Source of the DNA: Lyophyllum atratum
Lineage: Eukaryota > Basidiomycota > Agaricomycetes > Agaricales > Lyophyllaceae
Assembly (NCBI GenBank): GCA_014905825.1
Contig: JACGCN010000054.1
Location: 1 to 64,000, forward strand
Length of the DNA: 64,000 nt
Reading direction: 5' to 3'
Under the pieces are notes generated by a model, which was not told the origin of the DNA, did not search any database, and worked only from the letters and a program-made list of their open reading frames with translations. The translations under genes and the position numbers were made by a program. The number at the start of each line of letters is the position of its first letter. The first letter of the stretch is position 1. Of this stretch, positions 11,148 through 24,041 are shown in pieces.

Positions 11148-13525
11148 ATGCCGAGCGATCTTGATAGGTGAGACCTGTGCGATCTCTTGCTTGGCTACCG
11201 TTCACGACTCACTGCTTTGTTTCTTTTGCGAACACCCGTGCCTCCACTCTACGACATCACGCTACGCTGTACACTACGCCACGCCACCGCCGCTCCCCGC
11301 GCACTACCCACCACCCACCGCATCTCACTCTGGGCCTTTGAAAGTAAAGACAGATCGAGCAGCTGACGCGCTGCGAACCGATATCGGAGGAGCAGGTGAA
11401 GAGGCTCTGCCTCAAGGCGCGAGAAATCCTGATAGAGGAGGGGAATGTGCATATCGTCGATGCGCCTGTCACCGTGCGTATTCTCCCATACCCATCCACA
11501 TCTCGCTCCCTTTGTGTTACGCGTTAGGCTGACGCGCTATCCCTTTTTCTGTCCCTGACTTGTCTGTTGCTCCGGTGTGTTATCTGTTATCTGTTATCTG
11601 CCTTGTTGTGGAATCCGTGTCTGGCCATGGGATCTTCTCAATTCTTATCGCGCGTTCCTGTGCGGCGTGCGTGGGTGAATTATTCGCTTGTTTCGGCGGC
11701 CTTGGTGTTGGTGTTGGTGTCTTGAAGATATGCGGCGACATACATGGCCAGTTCTTTGACTTGATGGAACTCTTCAAGGTTGGCGGGTTCTGTCCAGAGA
11801 CGAATTATCTCTTCATGGGTACGTGTGTAATGAAAGTTATCAGAAAAAACCCGTAGATATCCCCTCATCACCACCACCATCATATCACCCGGCGCCCTCA
11901 CATTCAATTCAATCGCCTCTCCCCATATCCAAACGCCTTACTAAAAAACAATTTCCCACCCAGGCGACTTTGTTGATCGGGGCTTTTACAGCGTCGAGAC
12001 CTTCCTACTACTACTCGCGCTCAAGGTCCGGTACCCCGAACGCATCACGCTCATACGCGGGAACCACGAGTCGCGCCAGATCACGCAGGTGTACGGGTTC
12101 TACGACGAGTGCCAGAGGAAGTATGGGAGCTCGAATGTGTGGCGGTGGTGCTGCGAGGTGTTTGATTACCTGGCGCTTGGCGCGATCGTGGATGGGCGTG
12201 TGTTTTGCGTGCATGGGGGGTTGAGTCCGAATTTGCAGACTCTAGACGAGGTATTCAATTCTTCTATTTTTATTTTTGTTTTTGTTTTTTGGGCTTTTTT
12301 GGGCTTTTTCTTTGTCCGTTCGTTTGAGGCTTCGGCTGGTGGGTTGATCACCGTCATTCATTTCACCCGATCTTTTCTCGCTTATTTCTTCTTGTTTTCT
12401 GTTATTGCACGGCGTTTCTTTATTTGGGATCCTCTACGTTTTTACGTTTTTACGTCTTAACGTCCGGAATTTCTGACGTGGGCGGGTCTAGATTCGCGCT
12501 ATTGACCGAAAACAGGAGGTGCCTCACGATGGCCCCATGTGCGATCTCCTATGGTCCGACCCAGATGGTGCGTCCTCCTCTTCGGCTCTAGGCACCCCAA
12601 CCTCCTCGCCTGACACTCGCTCCCCGGCGACGCAACAGACATAGCAGGATGGGGCCTTTCCCCGCGCGGGGCGGGCTTCCTCTTCGGCGCGGACATCACG
12701 AAAGCTTTCGCACACCACAACGCTATCGATCTGATTGCGCGGGCTCACCAGCTCGCTATGGAGGGGTATAAGCTGATGTTTGATCGGACCATCGTCACGG
12801 TGTGGAGCGCCCCCAATTATTGCTACCGGTGCGTGTATCCCGTATTTGGGTGGCTGGGCTTTCGTTGTGCCTTCCGCAGATTCTATTCATTTCGTTTCTT
12901 GGATTTGGATGGGGTGTTCTGTTTCTGGTCGGTTCTTTTCGATGATGGTGGTTGCATGTATTTCGTTTCGTTTCGTTTCGTTTCGTTCGGGGGAAGTAAG
13001 ACCCGACGAAAAGGCCCTGGGACTTGTTAGCCTCGCTTATTTTGCGTCCGTTCGTTCCATCAGCACGTTTCTGCGCCGCAGAGTGAAACGAATTGACTAA
13101 AATGCTGTTACCGCTATCACATGAGCTGGCCTTGACGCCGGAATTTTTCGTTTTCTTCTCATGTTTTGTTTATACCATATCGTCTGTTTATGAGCCCATC
13201 TCATCTGACAGCGGGCATCTTTTGTTTTGTGTTTGGACTTGGACAGGTGCGGGAACGTTGCATCGATTCTCGAGTTAGATGAACATCTCAGTCAAGACTA
13301 CAAGGTCTTCCAGCACGCGCCTTTGGTGAGTCACCTTCCACCCTCTTTTTTCATTCTTGTTGGGCGCCTTCCTCCTTCCTCCCTTCACATTATCCCCTCC
13401 GCTACCCCTTCATTATATCTGCTGTCTTCTGCATCTCCCTGTGGACATGTGCTGAATGAAAAATAACCACACAGGACGTAACATCTATACCCGCGAAACG
13501 CCCGCCAGCAGATTATTTCCTATAG
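11148..13525 (+). CDS. PPH3: Serine/threonine protein phosphatase PP4 catalytic subunit
   Basis: Eight exons (11148-11167, 11350-11473, 11728-11818, 11964-12250, 12492-12567, 12639-12828, 13247-13325, 13475-13525) join without a frame error into 305 residues, close to the 307 of human PP4C. All PPP-family metal and catalytic motifs are present in order: GDIHG, GDFVDRG, GNHE and HGGL. The N-terminus MPSDLDRQIEQL and C-terminus PPADYFL separate it from PP2A (TPDYFL) and PP6; the terminal Leu is the carboxymethylated residue in this family. PP4 with its R2/R3 subunits dephosphorylates gamma-H2A and other DNA-damage targets, and is soluble and nuclear/cytoplasmic. Exon 1 is only 20 bp and exon 8 only 51 bp. 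In introns 1 and 5 alternative AG acceptors exist; I chose those that restore family residues. Confidence 0.95.
12958..12987 (+). repeat. (TTTCG)n microsatellite in a PP4 intron
   Basis: Five or more consecutive TTTCG units in the sixth intron of the PP4 gene. It has no coding consequence and probably varies in length between strains. Confidence 0.8.
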
Positions 13526-16500
13526 TCCGTACGAGGCCCAGCCTCTCCCCTCCCCGCACGCCTCCATTTCAAGGCCACGCTGTGGATGTACGATTACGCT
13601 TTAACGCCAATGTATCACATTATCTTTCGGCCTCCACTTTGCCCGTCCCAAAAAAATAACCAATTGGAGTTGCGACGATCGCTCTTTTTTCTCTCCTTCT
13701 TGTGTGGTGTTCTTCATCTTCGTTCATTCCATGTGTCGAAGTGTAACGAGGTCCTTGAACCGAGAGTAGAACCCCACCAATCAAGCGGCGATCCGAGTTC
13801 GCTTCTCGCTTCTCGCCGGTGGCCAGCGCAAGATTCGAGATTTCAGGCGTCTGTACCGGTGATTGACTTCTGTAAAGTGATGAGTGGAACCCCACCCCAT
13901 TCCAAGCCACCGACGCTCGCCCTCACCGCAAGATTCGAGCTCCCACTCCCGCACGCAGCTACGTCGCCCGTGCAGTCTTGCAACTGCCCGTTCACTCACT
14001 CACTCACAGCCAGGTCGAGCCTCCCCTCCCCGTACACTTCCGTTCCAAGTCCACGCCATGGGGTGTGTACGATTACTCTTCAACGCCAACGTATCACATT
14101 ATCTCTTTGCCCATTCCCAACAATAATCGATCGATCCACAGAGCGGAGTTGCAAGTTCTTCGTTCATTCCAGGTGTCTGGATGTAACACACCACACTTTC
14201 AAATAGCTAGAACTACCGCAGCCAATCAAGAAGCGATTGGCCTCCATGTGCACCGCGATCTCGCATCTCGCCCGTCACCCACCAAGAATCGAAATTCCTG
14301 CCACTTGGTGGCGGTCATTGACTTTGTGGACCGATGGCAGAACTTCCATGCCTACCAATTTGAGTGTTGGATCTCGCTGCCGCCCGTTCACTGCAAGATT
14401 CGAGATGCCAGCCAGGTGCGTTGGCCCATCTGTGTTACGACGCCTTTTCATAGTATGGATTATACCAGGATCTCGTCGATCGAAGACCCCGTCATCGAGC
14501 CCTGCGCGACAAATAATTATTCAATCTGTTCGGGACCTTCCCTCAGGCAGGCTGCCTCCATGGCCAGTCGTTTGGCGTAGCCTCACGCCAATGCTCTCAG
14601 AGGACGAGTGACACCCATTTACTCGGTTGAAACCTGAATCTCCGAATTCCTAGTTCAGAAATAGTAGTCGTAGCCTCCGTGCCGTTACCACCACTGCGTT
14701 TCAGAGCACTTATTCTCAGATAGGCACGATCTCCCCTCATATTTCGGAGGTCTCCGCCACATCTTCCATCTCCATCGCATCTCGTTGTCGCCACCGCAAG
14801 ATGCGACTTCGTGTTCGCCATTTGGATTACGAGTCCGCAACTCCCCGTTCAATTGCAGCTAGATTCGAGATTACCGTGCCAGCAGGTCCAGCATCTCCTC
14901 GCCTCCTCCGGCAAGTCCATACCGTGGGTGTAGAATTACTCCTTAACGCGAATTCTCCTCCACCATCCCAAACAAGACCGATCGATACGAAGGACGGAGT
15001 TGCCACACGCTCTTGCGGTTCATTCCCGATGAGTCCAGATGTAACACCTCGTAAACCGATGAAACAATCCCCAAATCTCGCAACTCGCCGTCGGCCACCG
15101 CAAGATTCGAGATTCTAGGCGTTCATGTTGGCAAATTGGATTACTCAGGAGCTTGCATCTCACCGTCCATTCGCAGCCAGATTCGAGATGCCAACCATGG
15201 GCGTTAGCCCTTCGGGTTACATACATGATGATACGTCGCCCTGGCGCAATCTAGCGTAGAGGCTGAATGATCTACGTCTCAGTCGATCAAAGGCATCCCA
15301 CCAACCCACCCATCGGAGGAGCCGGTTCCTCTCGACCGATTTTGAAGTTGATCAGTTGCTTTCCCCGAGGCGGCTGCGTTTCAGGGGACTACTAAGGTGG
15401 ACACGAGTTTCTCTCCTATTTCGTAGGTGTCCAGGTCCAGTGCAGATCTCCAATTTTGTTCACTCCCTTTCCTTCCCCGACTCGCTGGCAGCCGGTTTCC
15501 TGTAGCCTCGTGTCACTAATATTAGCGCTTGTCTGGACTCTTGCTGAACGGAACCCATCGAACGCAGCAAGCAACAATCCCATTTTTGCAGTTCCTTTTC
15601 ACTTTCACAAGCCAGCGTGTCAGACTAAGGCTAGAAAAATCTCCGTGCTCTCGCAAGGCGCTAGTTCCCACCCCGGAGACGATGAGTCGTGTAAGCATGT
15701 CGGTGCGGCGTCCAACAATCCGAACGCAATTAACTTCTCGCCGGCGGCCTAGTCCCGGCGGCTAACTACTGTGTCAATCTGCGCAACCGATATAGCACAA
15801 TCTAATACTTATCCTCCTAACGTACTCTCCGCCTCGGAAGGCAAGCTGGACAAGTCGTGTTCCAGCGCGCAACTACTCGAGTTTGTAGGTTCCCCTTCGC
15901 AGCCAAGAGTACACCAGCCCATTCAACAGATCCTCGCACACGTCGCCAGTCTCCCCAAGTTTCTGATTCAGGGACTACAAATTCGTAGTGTTCTTCCTTC
16001 CCAAGGCCCAAGCCAGCTACACTTATGTTTTGACCAACCACGATCTTCCTCTCATGCATACGTTATGGGATATCCGACTCGGACAGTAATCGCAATCACT
16101 TCTCGCCAGCGGATGGATAAGTCGCGTTGCGAAGCCCAGCCCCCCGTCGCGCCATTATACCGATGTTGAAAATGCCCAACGTCTGGATAGACATTGATTT
16201 ACCATTTCGCCCGCCACGCGTGGTCCAAAAATAGCCTATCTTATCCGAATCGGAGTGCGAGGCTACATTGTGGGTCCCTTCAGAAATAGGATTTTAATCG
16301 CCTTGCTGTCTGGTGTCAATGGGATCTATAGATGTAGATGCGCACACATGGAAAAAAAAACTGGAAGCAAAGAAACGAAAGACGCATGAATCCGAAACAC
16401 GCTGTATATGTCTAGGGGAAGGTGTATGGAGTGGATTGGAGCTACAGGTTGACAAGTTGTGCATGAAGTACGGTTGTGGTTGTGTAGTGGTGGTAGTGGG

Positions 16501-16654
16501 TGTGTATACGTTATGCTATGAAAAAAACGGATTCCGAAGTACAACAACAGCAAAAAATACAAGACTAAGAACGAAGAACCAAGACCGGCACCGCACCGGG
16601 GCCCGTGGAAGCCCCGATAGCTCGGCTCTTGCTCTGACTCTGTGTGTACTTTGT
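13526..16654. other. Degenerate repeat tract downstream of PP4; no gene
   Basis: The tract starts right after the PP4 stop codon and runs to about 15,250. A block of roughly 480 bp recurs: the motif around TACGATTAC...CAACGCCAATGTATCACATT occurs near 13,587, 14,066 and (diverged) 14,930. The phrase GCAAGATTCGAGAT recurs near 13,828, 13,928, 14,393, 14,858, 15,100 and 15,175. Reading frames through it are short and unrelated. From 15.3 to 16.65 kb I see nothing beyond the 3' flank of ARB1, which is convergent from the right. Confidence 0.55.
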
Positions 16655-19277
16655 TTACGTCTTGCCCTTGGGCGCTGTCTTGCTGAAGAGTTTCGCCTTC
16701 TCGATTGCGGCGTTACCTACACGTGGATCAAGTCAGTCATAAGTCACAAGTCAAAGACGAGAGATATGATAGAAGCGCGTTGGAAATGGGGGCAGGGCGA
16801 AGGGGAAGGATAGGAGGATCGTCACCACGAAGAGGAAGGAGGAGATAACGTACTCTGCTTGACAAGGTTCTTCTTGTAATCGATGATGCTGATATCCCGC
16901 TTAGTCAGGTTCTTGATCGTCTTGTCCGCCACTTCCCAGAGCTCTTCGGCCACTTGTGAGATGAGACCTGAGGTGAGAAGACAAGGTCAGCATCGTGCTG
17001 CAAGGAAGGGAGAGGGGGAGGGGGGGGGGGAAGAGGGGGGAAGAGGGGGGAAGAGGGGAAGAAACTCACGGAAGTCGTGCGAGACAATGACGACGCCGCC
17101 TTCAAACTCCTTAATCGCCTGCGCGAGCGCATCGATAGACTCCATGTCCAAATGATTCGTCGGTTCATCTTCAAGATCGCTCCATCAGCACCAGCCACTA
17201 TATCTACACATTAGGAGTGACGTACCAAGCAAAAGAATATGCGGGTGCTCCATCGCCAGCTGCGCGAAAACGACACTACATCCAACGCATCAGCACCGAA
17301 CGCAAAAGGACAAGAGGGGGGAAGGAGCGACGCACCGATTACGAAGACCGTCCGAAAGCTGCTTGATCGGCGATGTCTGATGCGATCCCGACAATCCGAA
17401 CCGTCCAAGCTGTGACCGCCACGCCTAAAGGAAAAAAACAGCGAAGGTCAGCAATTAAGCTCGCGATTTCTTGAAGACAAGTTCTACGCACCATGATATC
17501 CTTCTCCGGGTACTTCTGCGAGAACAGCTGCTGGAAATATTCGATCGGGCTCAAATCGTACGGAAGCTGGTCCGCCGAGTGCTGCGAGTACTTGGCGAGC
17601 TTGAGCGCGGCGTGCTTGGAGATGGTGCCCTCCACGGGGGAGAGGGCGTTTGTGATGAGGTGGAGGAGGGTGGATTTGCCGGTTCCGTTGGCGCCGAGGA
17701 TGGCTACGCGGGAGTCCATGCTGCAGAGCAGGGTAGGGTGTATGTCAGCGTCGGTAGGGGTTGGTAGAGGAAAAGGGAAGACGTACTCGATACCGAAGGA
17801 GAGATGCTGGTAGAGGAAGTCTTCCTTCTTGCCAGAGTAGGAGAATGCGACGTCGTCGAAGGCGATGATGGGCGGGGGCAGGCGCCGCACGTCCTCGAAG
17901 TTGAATCTTTTCGGAGAAGTCAGCAAGTGGGGAGGGGAGTAAAACGGGGGAGGCTTACCGTAGAGGCTTGGGTGTCTCTACCTTCTCGATGAGACCGGCA
18001 GCCTCCATCTTGTCGATAATCTTTTGCTTCGACTTAGCCTGGCGCACGAGATTGGCATATGTACCAGCGGAGGCAATGAACCTATCCAACGTCGATCAGC
18101 TCAGGGCTCAGAGGGAGAGAGAAAAAATGTGAGGACGTACTTTTTAATGTGTTGAATCTCCTCTTGCTGCTTGTGATACGCCTTCATCTGGTTCACCTCG
18201 TTCTCTTTCCTCGTCTTGACGTATGTCGAGTAGTTACCGTGGTAGTAGACGAGCTTCTTCTTCATCGTGAGGTCCATGATGTTCGTGCACACCGAGTCCA
18301 TGAAATCTTGCGAATGGGAGGTGATGACTAAGATGTGGTTGTAGGTGGAGAGGTACGCCTCGAGCCACACGACGGCGCCGAGATCCAAATGATTCGTTGG
18401 CTCGTCGAGCAGCAGGAGATGGGGCTTGACGAAGAGCGCCCGGGCCAGTGCGACACGCATACGCCATCCACCACTCATGTCTTTTGTCGGCTTCTTCATC
18501 ATCGTTTGCGTGAAACCCAACCCGTGGAGGATGCTGCCCGCCTTCACCTCGAATGTCGAGGGATCCAGCTCCTCCAGCTCCTCGTACGCAGCTTCGAGCG
18601 CCAAGTCATCCACTTCATCGGCGATTGAAAGCTCCTCGATGTACGCCTCCAGCTTCGCCACCTTGGCCTTTGCCGACGCTACGATAAAATCGACGGCGTT
18701 GACCTCCGACGGTTCCGCCTCGCCGCTGACGAGGTAGATATCGACATGACCCGGGATTTCGATATCGCGTTCTGCGATTGATTGCAGGAAGGTGGACTGA
18801 AAAAAATGGAGGATCTGTCAGCGTCCGATTTGCGGGATGGAAAATGAATGATGACATACCTTTCCTGAGCCGTTCTCACCAAGCAGACCATATCTCTGAC
18901 CGTAGTTCAGCGAGATCTCTGCATTCTCAATAAGCAGCCGCCCGTGGAAGGACAGGGTGTATGATTCGATTTTGACATCGCGGCCCTTGACGTCAGATAC
19001 CAAGACTCCTGCTGCGCTCCTATACCATCGTCAGCAAGAGATCGCGAGAACACACTGAGAAAATTTACCGGTCGGTGGCAAGACTGAGCTTGGCCATGGA
19101 TGTGAGGTCCTCTGCGCTCGTCGCAGCACTCATACTCGTTAGCGGGGTGTTGATGGCGCTGCCACCGTTGGTCGATCCGCTGGGGGTCGTCGAGGACGAT
19201 GCAGTGCCGCCGAGGCCAGCATTCTTCTTTGCGGCCTTCTCAGCGAGGCGCTTTTGTTTTGAGGAGGAGGGAGGCAT
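16655..19277 (-). CDS. ARB1: ABCF ATPase ARB1 (ribosome biogenesis)
   Basis: Eleven exons (19277-19069, 19019-18860, 18796-18141, 18081-17959, 17906-17787, 17720-17492, 17424-17336, 17275-17226, 17168-17070, 16967-16854, 16716-16655) splice in frame to 636 residues. It is a soluble twin-cassette ABCF protein with no membrane segments. Cassette 1 has Walker A GENGSGKST, signature MSGGWRMR and Walker [13 protein letters not shown]. Cassette 2 has Walker [10 protein letters not shown], a divergent signature LSDGL, Walker [12 protein letters not shown] and switch His in SHDF. Order, length and the Lys-rich N-terminus ([12 protein letters not shown]) match yeast Arb1, which shuttles between nucleus and cytoplasm and is needed for 40S and 60S subunit maturation. 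Other ABCF members (Gcn20, New1) have different N-termini. Introns are 41-90 nt. Confidence 0.93.
16998..17058 (+). repeat. G-run tract within an ARB1 intron
   Basis: Runs of 4-10 G separated by GAA/AGA, four or more in a row. On the ARB1 sense strand this is a C-rich polypyrimidine tract ending at the exon boundary at 16,967, so it may serve as the splice-acceptor tract. The plus strand has G-quadruplex potential. Confidence 0.7.
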
Positions 19278-19847
19278 GGTAGTAGTAGAACTAGAAGGGA
19301 TCGATTGCTCACAATCGCAAATTTTTTGGGAGATCAGTCGGACTTTTAATTATTATCGCGTGGCTGTGCAACTACGTAAATTCTTCCACTCTCCGCGCAA
19401 CATGATGAATAAGCAACGAGTTGGTGCGGGCCTCGTCCGATCGTTGAAGATATGTATTTTGTCATGAGAGGTGACTGGTCAATAGCAGAGGCATCATGAT
19501 CCAGGGCAAAAAAGGTGTGTCGCCACAGGCCGTCCAAGAACATGTAAGGCTGAGGGTCGCGTGAATCAAAACAGGTGCGAAAAGGTCCAGGGGGTTGAAC
19601 GAGCATGACGTCTTATGAACGGCGACAACTTTGTCGCACCCACATTAGGGGTGTTGTACACCGGCACGCTCGCTGAGCATGCGGCTGGCCTCTCATCCCA
19701 GGTCACCATCGGCAGGTGCATTGACAGCCATGGATGCTCGGTCACGGAGTTTTTTCGTCGCATTGCTGAGTCATGACAGAACTCGGACTGCACAACCAAG
19801 ATGGGAGCGGCTTTCAGATGCGATGTCGCTGAAAATAGAGACGTTAG

Positions 19848-19917
19848 GAGTGATATTCAACGGTAAGCTTCGTCGAGCCACCGAGTGATATTCAACGTTA
19901 AGCTTCGTCAAGCCACC
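19848..19917. repeat. Two tandem 35-bp units
   Basis: The units 19,848-19,882 and 19,883-19,917 both start GAGTGATATTCAACG and end GCCACC. They differ at two positions (G/T and G/A). A trailing GAG begins a third unit that is not completed. Confidence 0.9.
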
Positions 19918-20284
19918 GAGATCCCTAAACGAGCTTAACGTAGGATCATCGAAGAGAATAGAGAGCCGTCCGTCCTCTGAGAAGGCCTCGCTCTGGCGCG
20001 AATATGTCCAACTTAGCATCACGAGTGGGGGAGTCGTCCCAGCTTTTTGACCTCCAGGAATATGGCCGAACCGCCAGTGGGCCGGGAAAGAACTTGATCA
20101 AGCAGCGGCGAGTTCTAGATTGCAAATCAAGCGATGAAGAACTCAACGTTTCTCATTCGCGAGCGCAGGGTATGCTTTCGTGCGAGTCCATGACGCTGGG
20201 CTGCGATGCGCTTGGACACGGTCCCATTTATGTACGCCAAAAGCTGTCCAGGCCCACTCGACCTAGATCCGTCTAGAAAATTTA

Positions 20285-20945
20285 TATGACGGGTGCTCGG
20301 AGGAAAGACTCACCCAGACGCCCATGTATCCAACTTTTTGCTACCACAAACTCAAACGTCCAAGGTCAGAAGTCGACAGCGTAGGTACGGATCCAAGGGC
20401 GGCGGTGGTCTGAGTCCGTCCCTATATACGATGCGTTAGGGCACGCCGATCGCGCCTAAGTAGACAGTGGATAGTTGACAGTAATGGAACCGACGCCTCC
20501 TGGAACCGGCGCTCGATCTGGATCGTCCAAGGACCATAATCCTGTGTCGACTCTAGCAGTACGTTCGTGTTACAGAGGCCCTCGGAGGACGGGCTCACCG
20601 GCGGTACGCCATGTATAAAAACCGCGCTAGCACGAAGAAAGGTCTGCGGCTGCGCAGGCGGGAAGACGCAAAGACAGTCCGATTTCATCTTCCAGGAAAC
20701 CAGCCACGATAGTAACAGAACGGATTTCGCCGTGCCTTCTCCGCATCATCTCTCGATCCAGATCACCGATGACCGCCACCTGTACTTGACTCCAGCGTTA
20801 AGTTCGTTGCACATGGCGCGCGGTCGGAGGATAGACTCACGGGTAGAGCTTATGTAAATTTTGCTAGTACAAAGAAAGAGTGCACGTCAGCGCAAGCCAA
20901 AAGGTGCAAAGACAGCCTGATTTCATCTTCCATGGGTACCAGTCC
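20285..20945 (-). repeat. Decayed tandem copies of a small spliced gene (three units)
   Basis: Three related units read best on the minus strand. Each has an exon ending shortly before a GTGAGT or GTGAGC donor at about 20,298-20,305, 20,590 and 20,834. The exon ends read ...VVAKSWIHG, ...RASAVFIHG and ...FVLAKFT(stop). Units 2 and 3 also share an upstream segment beginning KMKS(D/G)CLC and a following exon with a W-x-I-x-IER pattern. Unit 3 carries an in-frame stop and the units are only roughly 70% alike by eye. I cannot name the parent family. Confidence 0.4.
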
Positions 20946-23900
20946 GAACCAGGATGTCATTTCAAAACAAGATACACATGACCTGTGGACGCCGTGGAAG
21001 CCTTGGATGCCACTCGTCCGACGTGGCAGGAGATACTTCCTGTGGCCTTGGTTGTATCGGAGGCGTATCCTCATTAAATCGGGGAAGCGAAAGCCTGCGG
21101 TCCTAGCCGCCGGCCGGAGGGTTCGTTGGATACCATTCCTGACAAAGGTGAACGACGAAGACGGGCGCAGCTTGCGTGGAATGTAGCACGAGTGAAGTAC
21201 TTGAAGATGGTTGGATTTGCTACGTGTGGCTCGCGTTGATCGGCAGAACGCTTTTCGGAACACCGTCTATGATTTTCGTGAGGTCGTCGGGAGAGTCGGC
21301 TGTGCTAATTCACCCATCTTGTAAGGCGCTTCTCGCACGAGGAGAAAATGAGCACAGGGGGATTGCAATGTAAAGGACAGTGTATCTCGAGGGGCCGGCT
21401 GTCAGCTGATCGATAAGTCGTGTGTTTGACAGGGCCAAAGCAACCGATCGCGGCGCGCTAAAGGTGTATTCTCCTTGCAGAGGAAGACGCCATGGTCCTG
21501 TAACGGAGAGGACACATGCACATCTAGTCTTGTTTGACGACGTGTGCGTACTCGTTGGCCAGGACGGTCTTTCGTTTCCGCCCATGCCGACAAAGGATAT
21601 TGAAGAAGGGCGTAACAGATGTCCATCACGCACCGACACACCCACCTGAGGCCAAGGAACTTGGTGAGAATGGCGGAGATTGACGGAAAGTGTTGGGATG
21701 CAATCCAATCAAGTCGTGTACATCCAGCGATTGCGTGGTACCTGTTCAACGTGGCGACGAGTAAGTACACTCGGATGATCTGGTTACCGGTCAGTCTTAT
21801 GTGCAGATTATGCTGCGCAAATGATCTCTAGAAGCGAGATGGGGAGTTTGCCCGCTTGTGGTCCGGAGTGAGACAAGTCGAAGTCGTGCCACAGGTCGAA
21901 ACGAGATAGAACAACCAGAGCGAGCGAAGTGACATTCTCCTTCCGAGAGAAAGGGAGAAGATTGTGCAGGGTTTTGATCAATGTCGAAGACCCTGTGCGT
22001 TAAACTGAGTCGAGCCAAGTCTAAGAAGATCGCTCAAACGATGTGGCCAAAGAAAAGTTGGATTGCCGGAGAATGGGACGCCACCGTTGACGGACATGAC
22101 TGGTTCGCATGCGATTTTGCTTGGTGTCCAAGGCAGATCCCGCTATTGACCAGGAGCCGCCGTTATGAGCGTTCATCGGCATTTTTTCATTGCCACTCAC
22201 GATAACAATATACGGCGAAGACGGAAGAAAAGAAGCTGGTATTCGACAACCCTGTTCCCCGTGCAGGAAGGGACGACATCCTAGGCTGCTCCATTCGGTG
22301 AGCGGAGCCATTAACGTCGTCGGGACGGAGTAGTTTGAGCAATATGCTCTGGGTCCGACGATCACGAGTGCTGGCGAAGATGGGAGCAAGTTTTTCGCAA
22401 GGAACTTGGGGAATCGGAAGATAGACTCTCCGGCACTTCTTATATACGCGTGAGTCATGTCTGCCAAAGGAAAAGTCTCGGATGTGCATACATATAGAAC
22501 GGTACGAAGCCAAGAGACATGTGCTAAGTATGGGATTTGGAGTGTGTCCCAGTCGCACCGTTCACTCCGGCTCATGCTCACTATCACCGTCGAAAATCAG
22601 TTAAACTGCACAGAAAGGTTGGAAGATGAACTTACCGGAAGTCAGCGCATGAGTATCATGCTGGCAGGACGAAATAGCTCAGATCTGAACATTGGATGCT
22701 CAAGTTGAACTGAGATCCTTGAAGTGGCCGCCAGGAAAGGAAGCCTTGAGGCTTGGAGCATCGAAACCTAACAAGTGCAAAATAACAAATAATCCGCGTT
22801 GTTCGGAGCTCTCTTCTCAGTGACTCACTCCAGACCAACGAATCGTGCTCATCATGTTTGACAACGAACTTAACGCCTATCCCAGTCAAAAGATGTTTTT
22901 CCTCCAAGGAACTGTCGAGGCAGCCCAGCAGTTGCTCAAGGCTGTACTCTATTAGTGAGTATTCAGTATGTACATCACATATCACCTTACCTGGAACACG
23001 TCCCCTTGCACACTCTTCCGTTCATCAGCTCCTCGTCACAATGCAGATAACCCCATACAGGCAAATGATGGAATTGTCTTCTAAATTTCATCGTGGGGCT
23101 GCTTAAGCCACCTCCTTAAATCTGCCAGAGTGCAGTACACGCTGCGTAAGGGGTCCGGCGACATCAGCACCTGATCATGAAGGCGTTCAACTTAGCGGCC
23201 GACCGACGACGCCCGGGGAGTCGTGACTCTCCCATAGACAGAGTGCTCTACCGGAAAGGCACTAGCGGGCGCCCGCCGCTTTCTTACGAGATTCAGACGA
23301 GTTTAGACCTCTCTGTTATACTTTGGTCGACTGGGATGAGTTTCATCTAAACTTAATCAAGCATGAATTCCAGATGTCAGCTCAAGCGCACCGATTCATC
23401 TTCTCCTTCAGCGTTAATTATTCATAACGCTCTACCACCGCCTACGCCACACCCCCCCATCATCTCGCACTGAAGACTTCCGCATAAGTTATGTGTCGGG
23501 CAAGTACGCCGAGGACCTAGCGCCCAACGAGCTAACCCGGGATCGACACATTCCTTCCTATACGTAGTATTCGCAACCGACGTCGACGTCAGTCCTGTAC
23601 TGAGACGGGTGAAAGCAACCGTCGACTGCCGAAGAAGGAATTGAATTGACAGTGTATTGAAAGAGGCTGTACATCTCGGAGCAGCACTCTTCTCTGTCAT
23701 ATAGACATCATAAATAGCTCCATATAACTCCCCGGTGCGCCCTCGAGGACGGGTTATCCACGTTCCACCAAGCCTATGCACCGGAATTTTTTACCTGCTG
23801 TCGTCATACGCCTCTCCGCAGTATGCCGTGACCTTTACTACTCACCATCTTCCAGCACGACCTGACCGTCACCGGCGTACCCGTTTCGCGTTACGACACC

Positions 23901-24041
23901 TATCGAAAAAAGGACTAGAAGCATCATACAACCGACTTCTTATCCACATATCCACAGCACTTAGATGACAGAAAGAAGTCGAGAAGTCGCAGCAGTCACT
24001 GTATAAGATGTGTTCACCGCAGGAATCGATGTCGCGCCCCA

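Larger units (their letters stand above)
19278..24041. other. 4.8 kb gene-poor region with decayed tandem units
   Basis: No intact gene found. It contains a 35-bp tandem duplication (19,848-19,917) and diverged copies of one unit between about 20,280 and 20,950, with a weak further copy near 22,417, that look like remnants of a minus-strand spliced gene. From 21.0 to 24.0 kb open frames are short on both strands and I see no recognisable motif. Confidence 0.45.

Noticed and set aside
16995..17060. G-quadruplex as a regulatory element of ARB1
   Set aside because: The tract is on the strand opposite to the transcript and is adequately explained as the pyrimidine tract of an intron.
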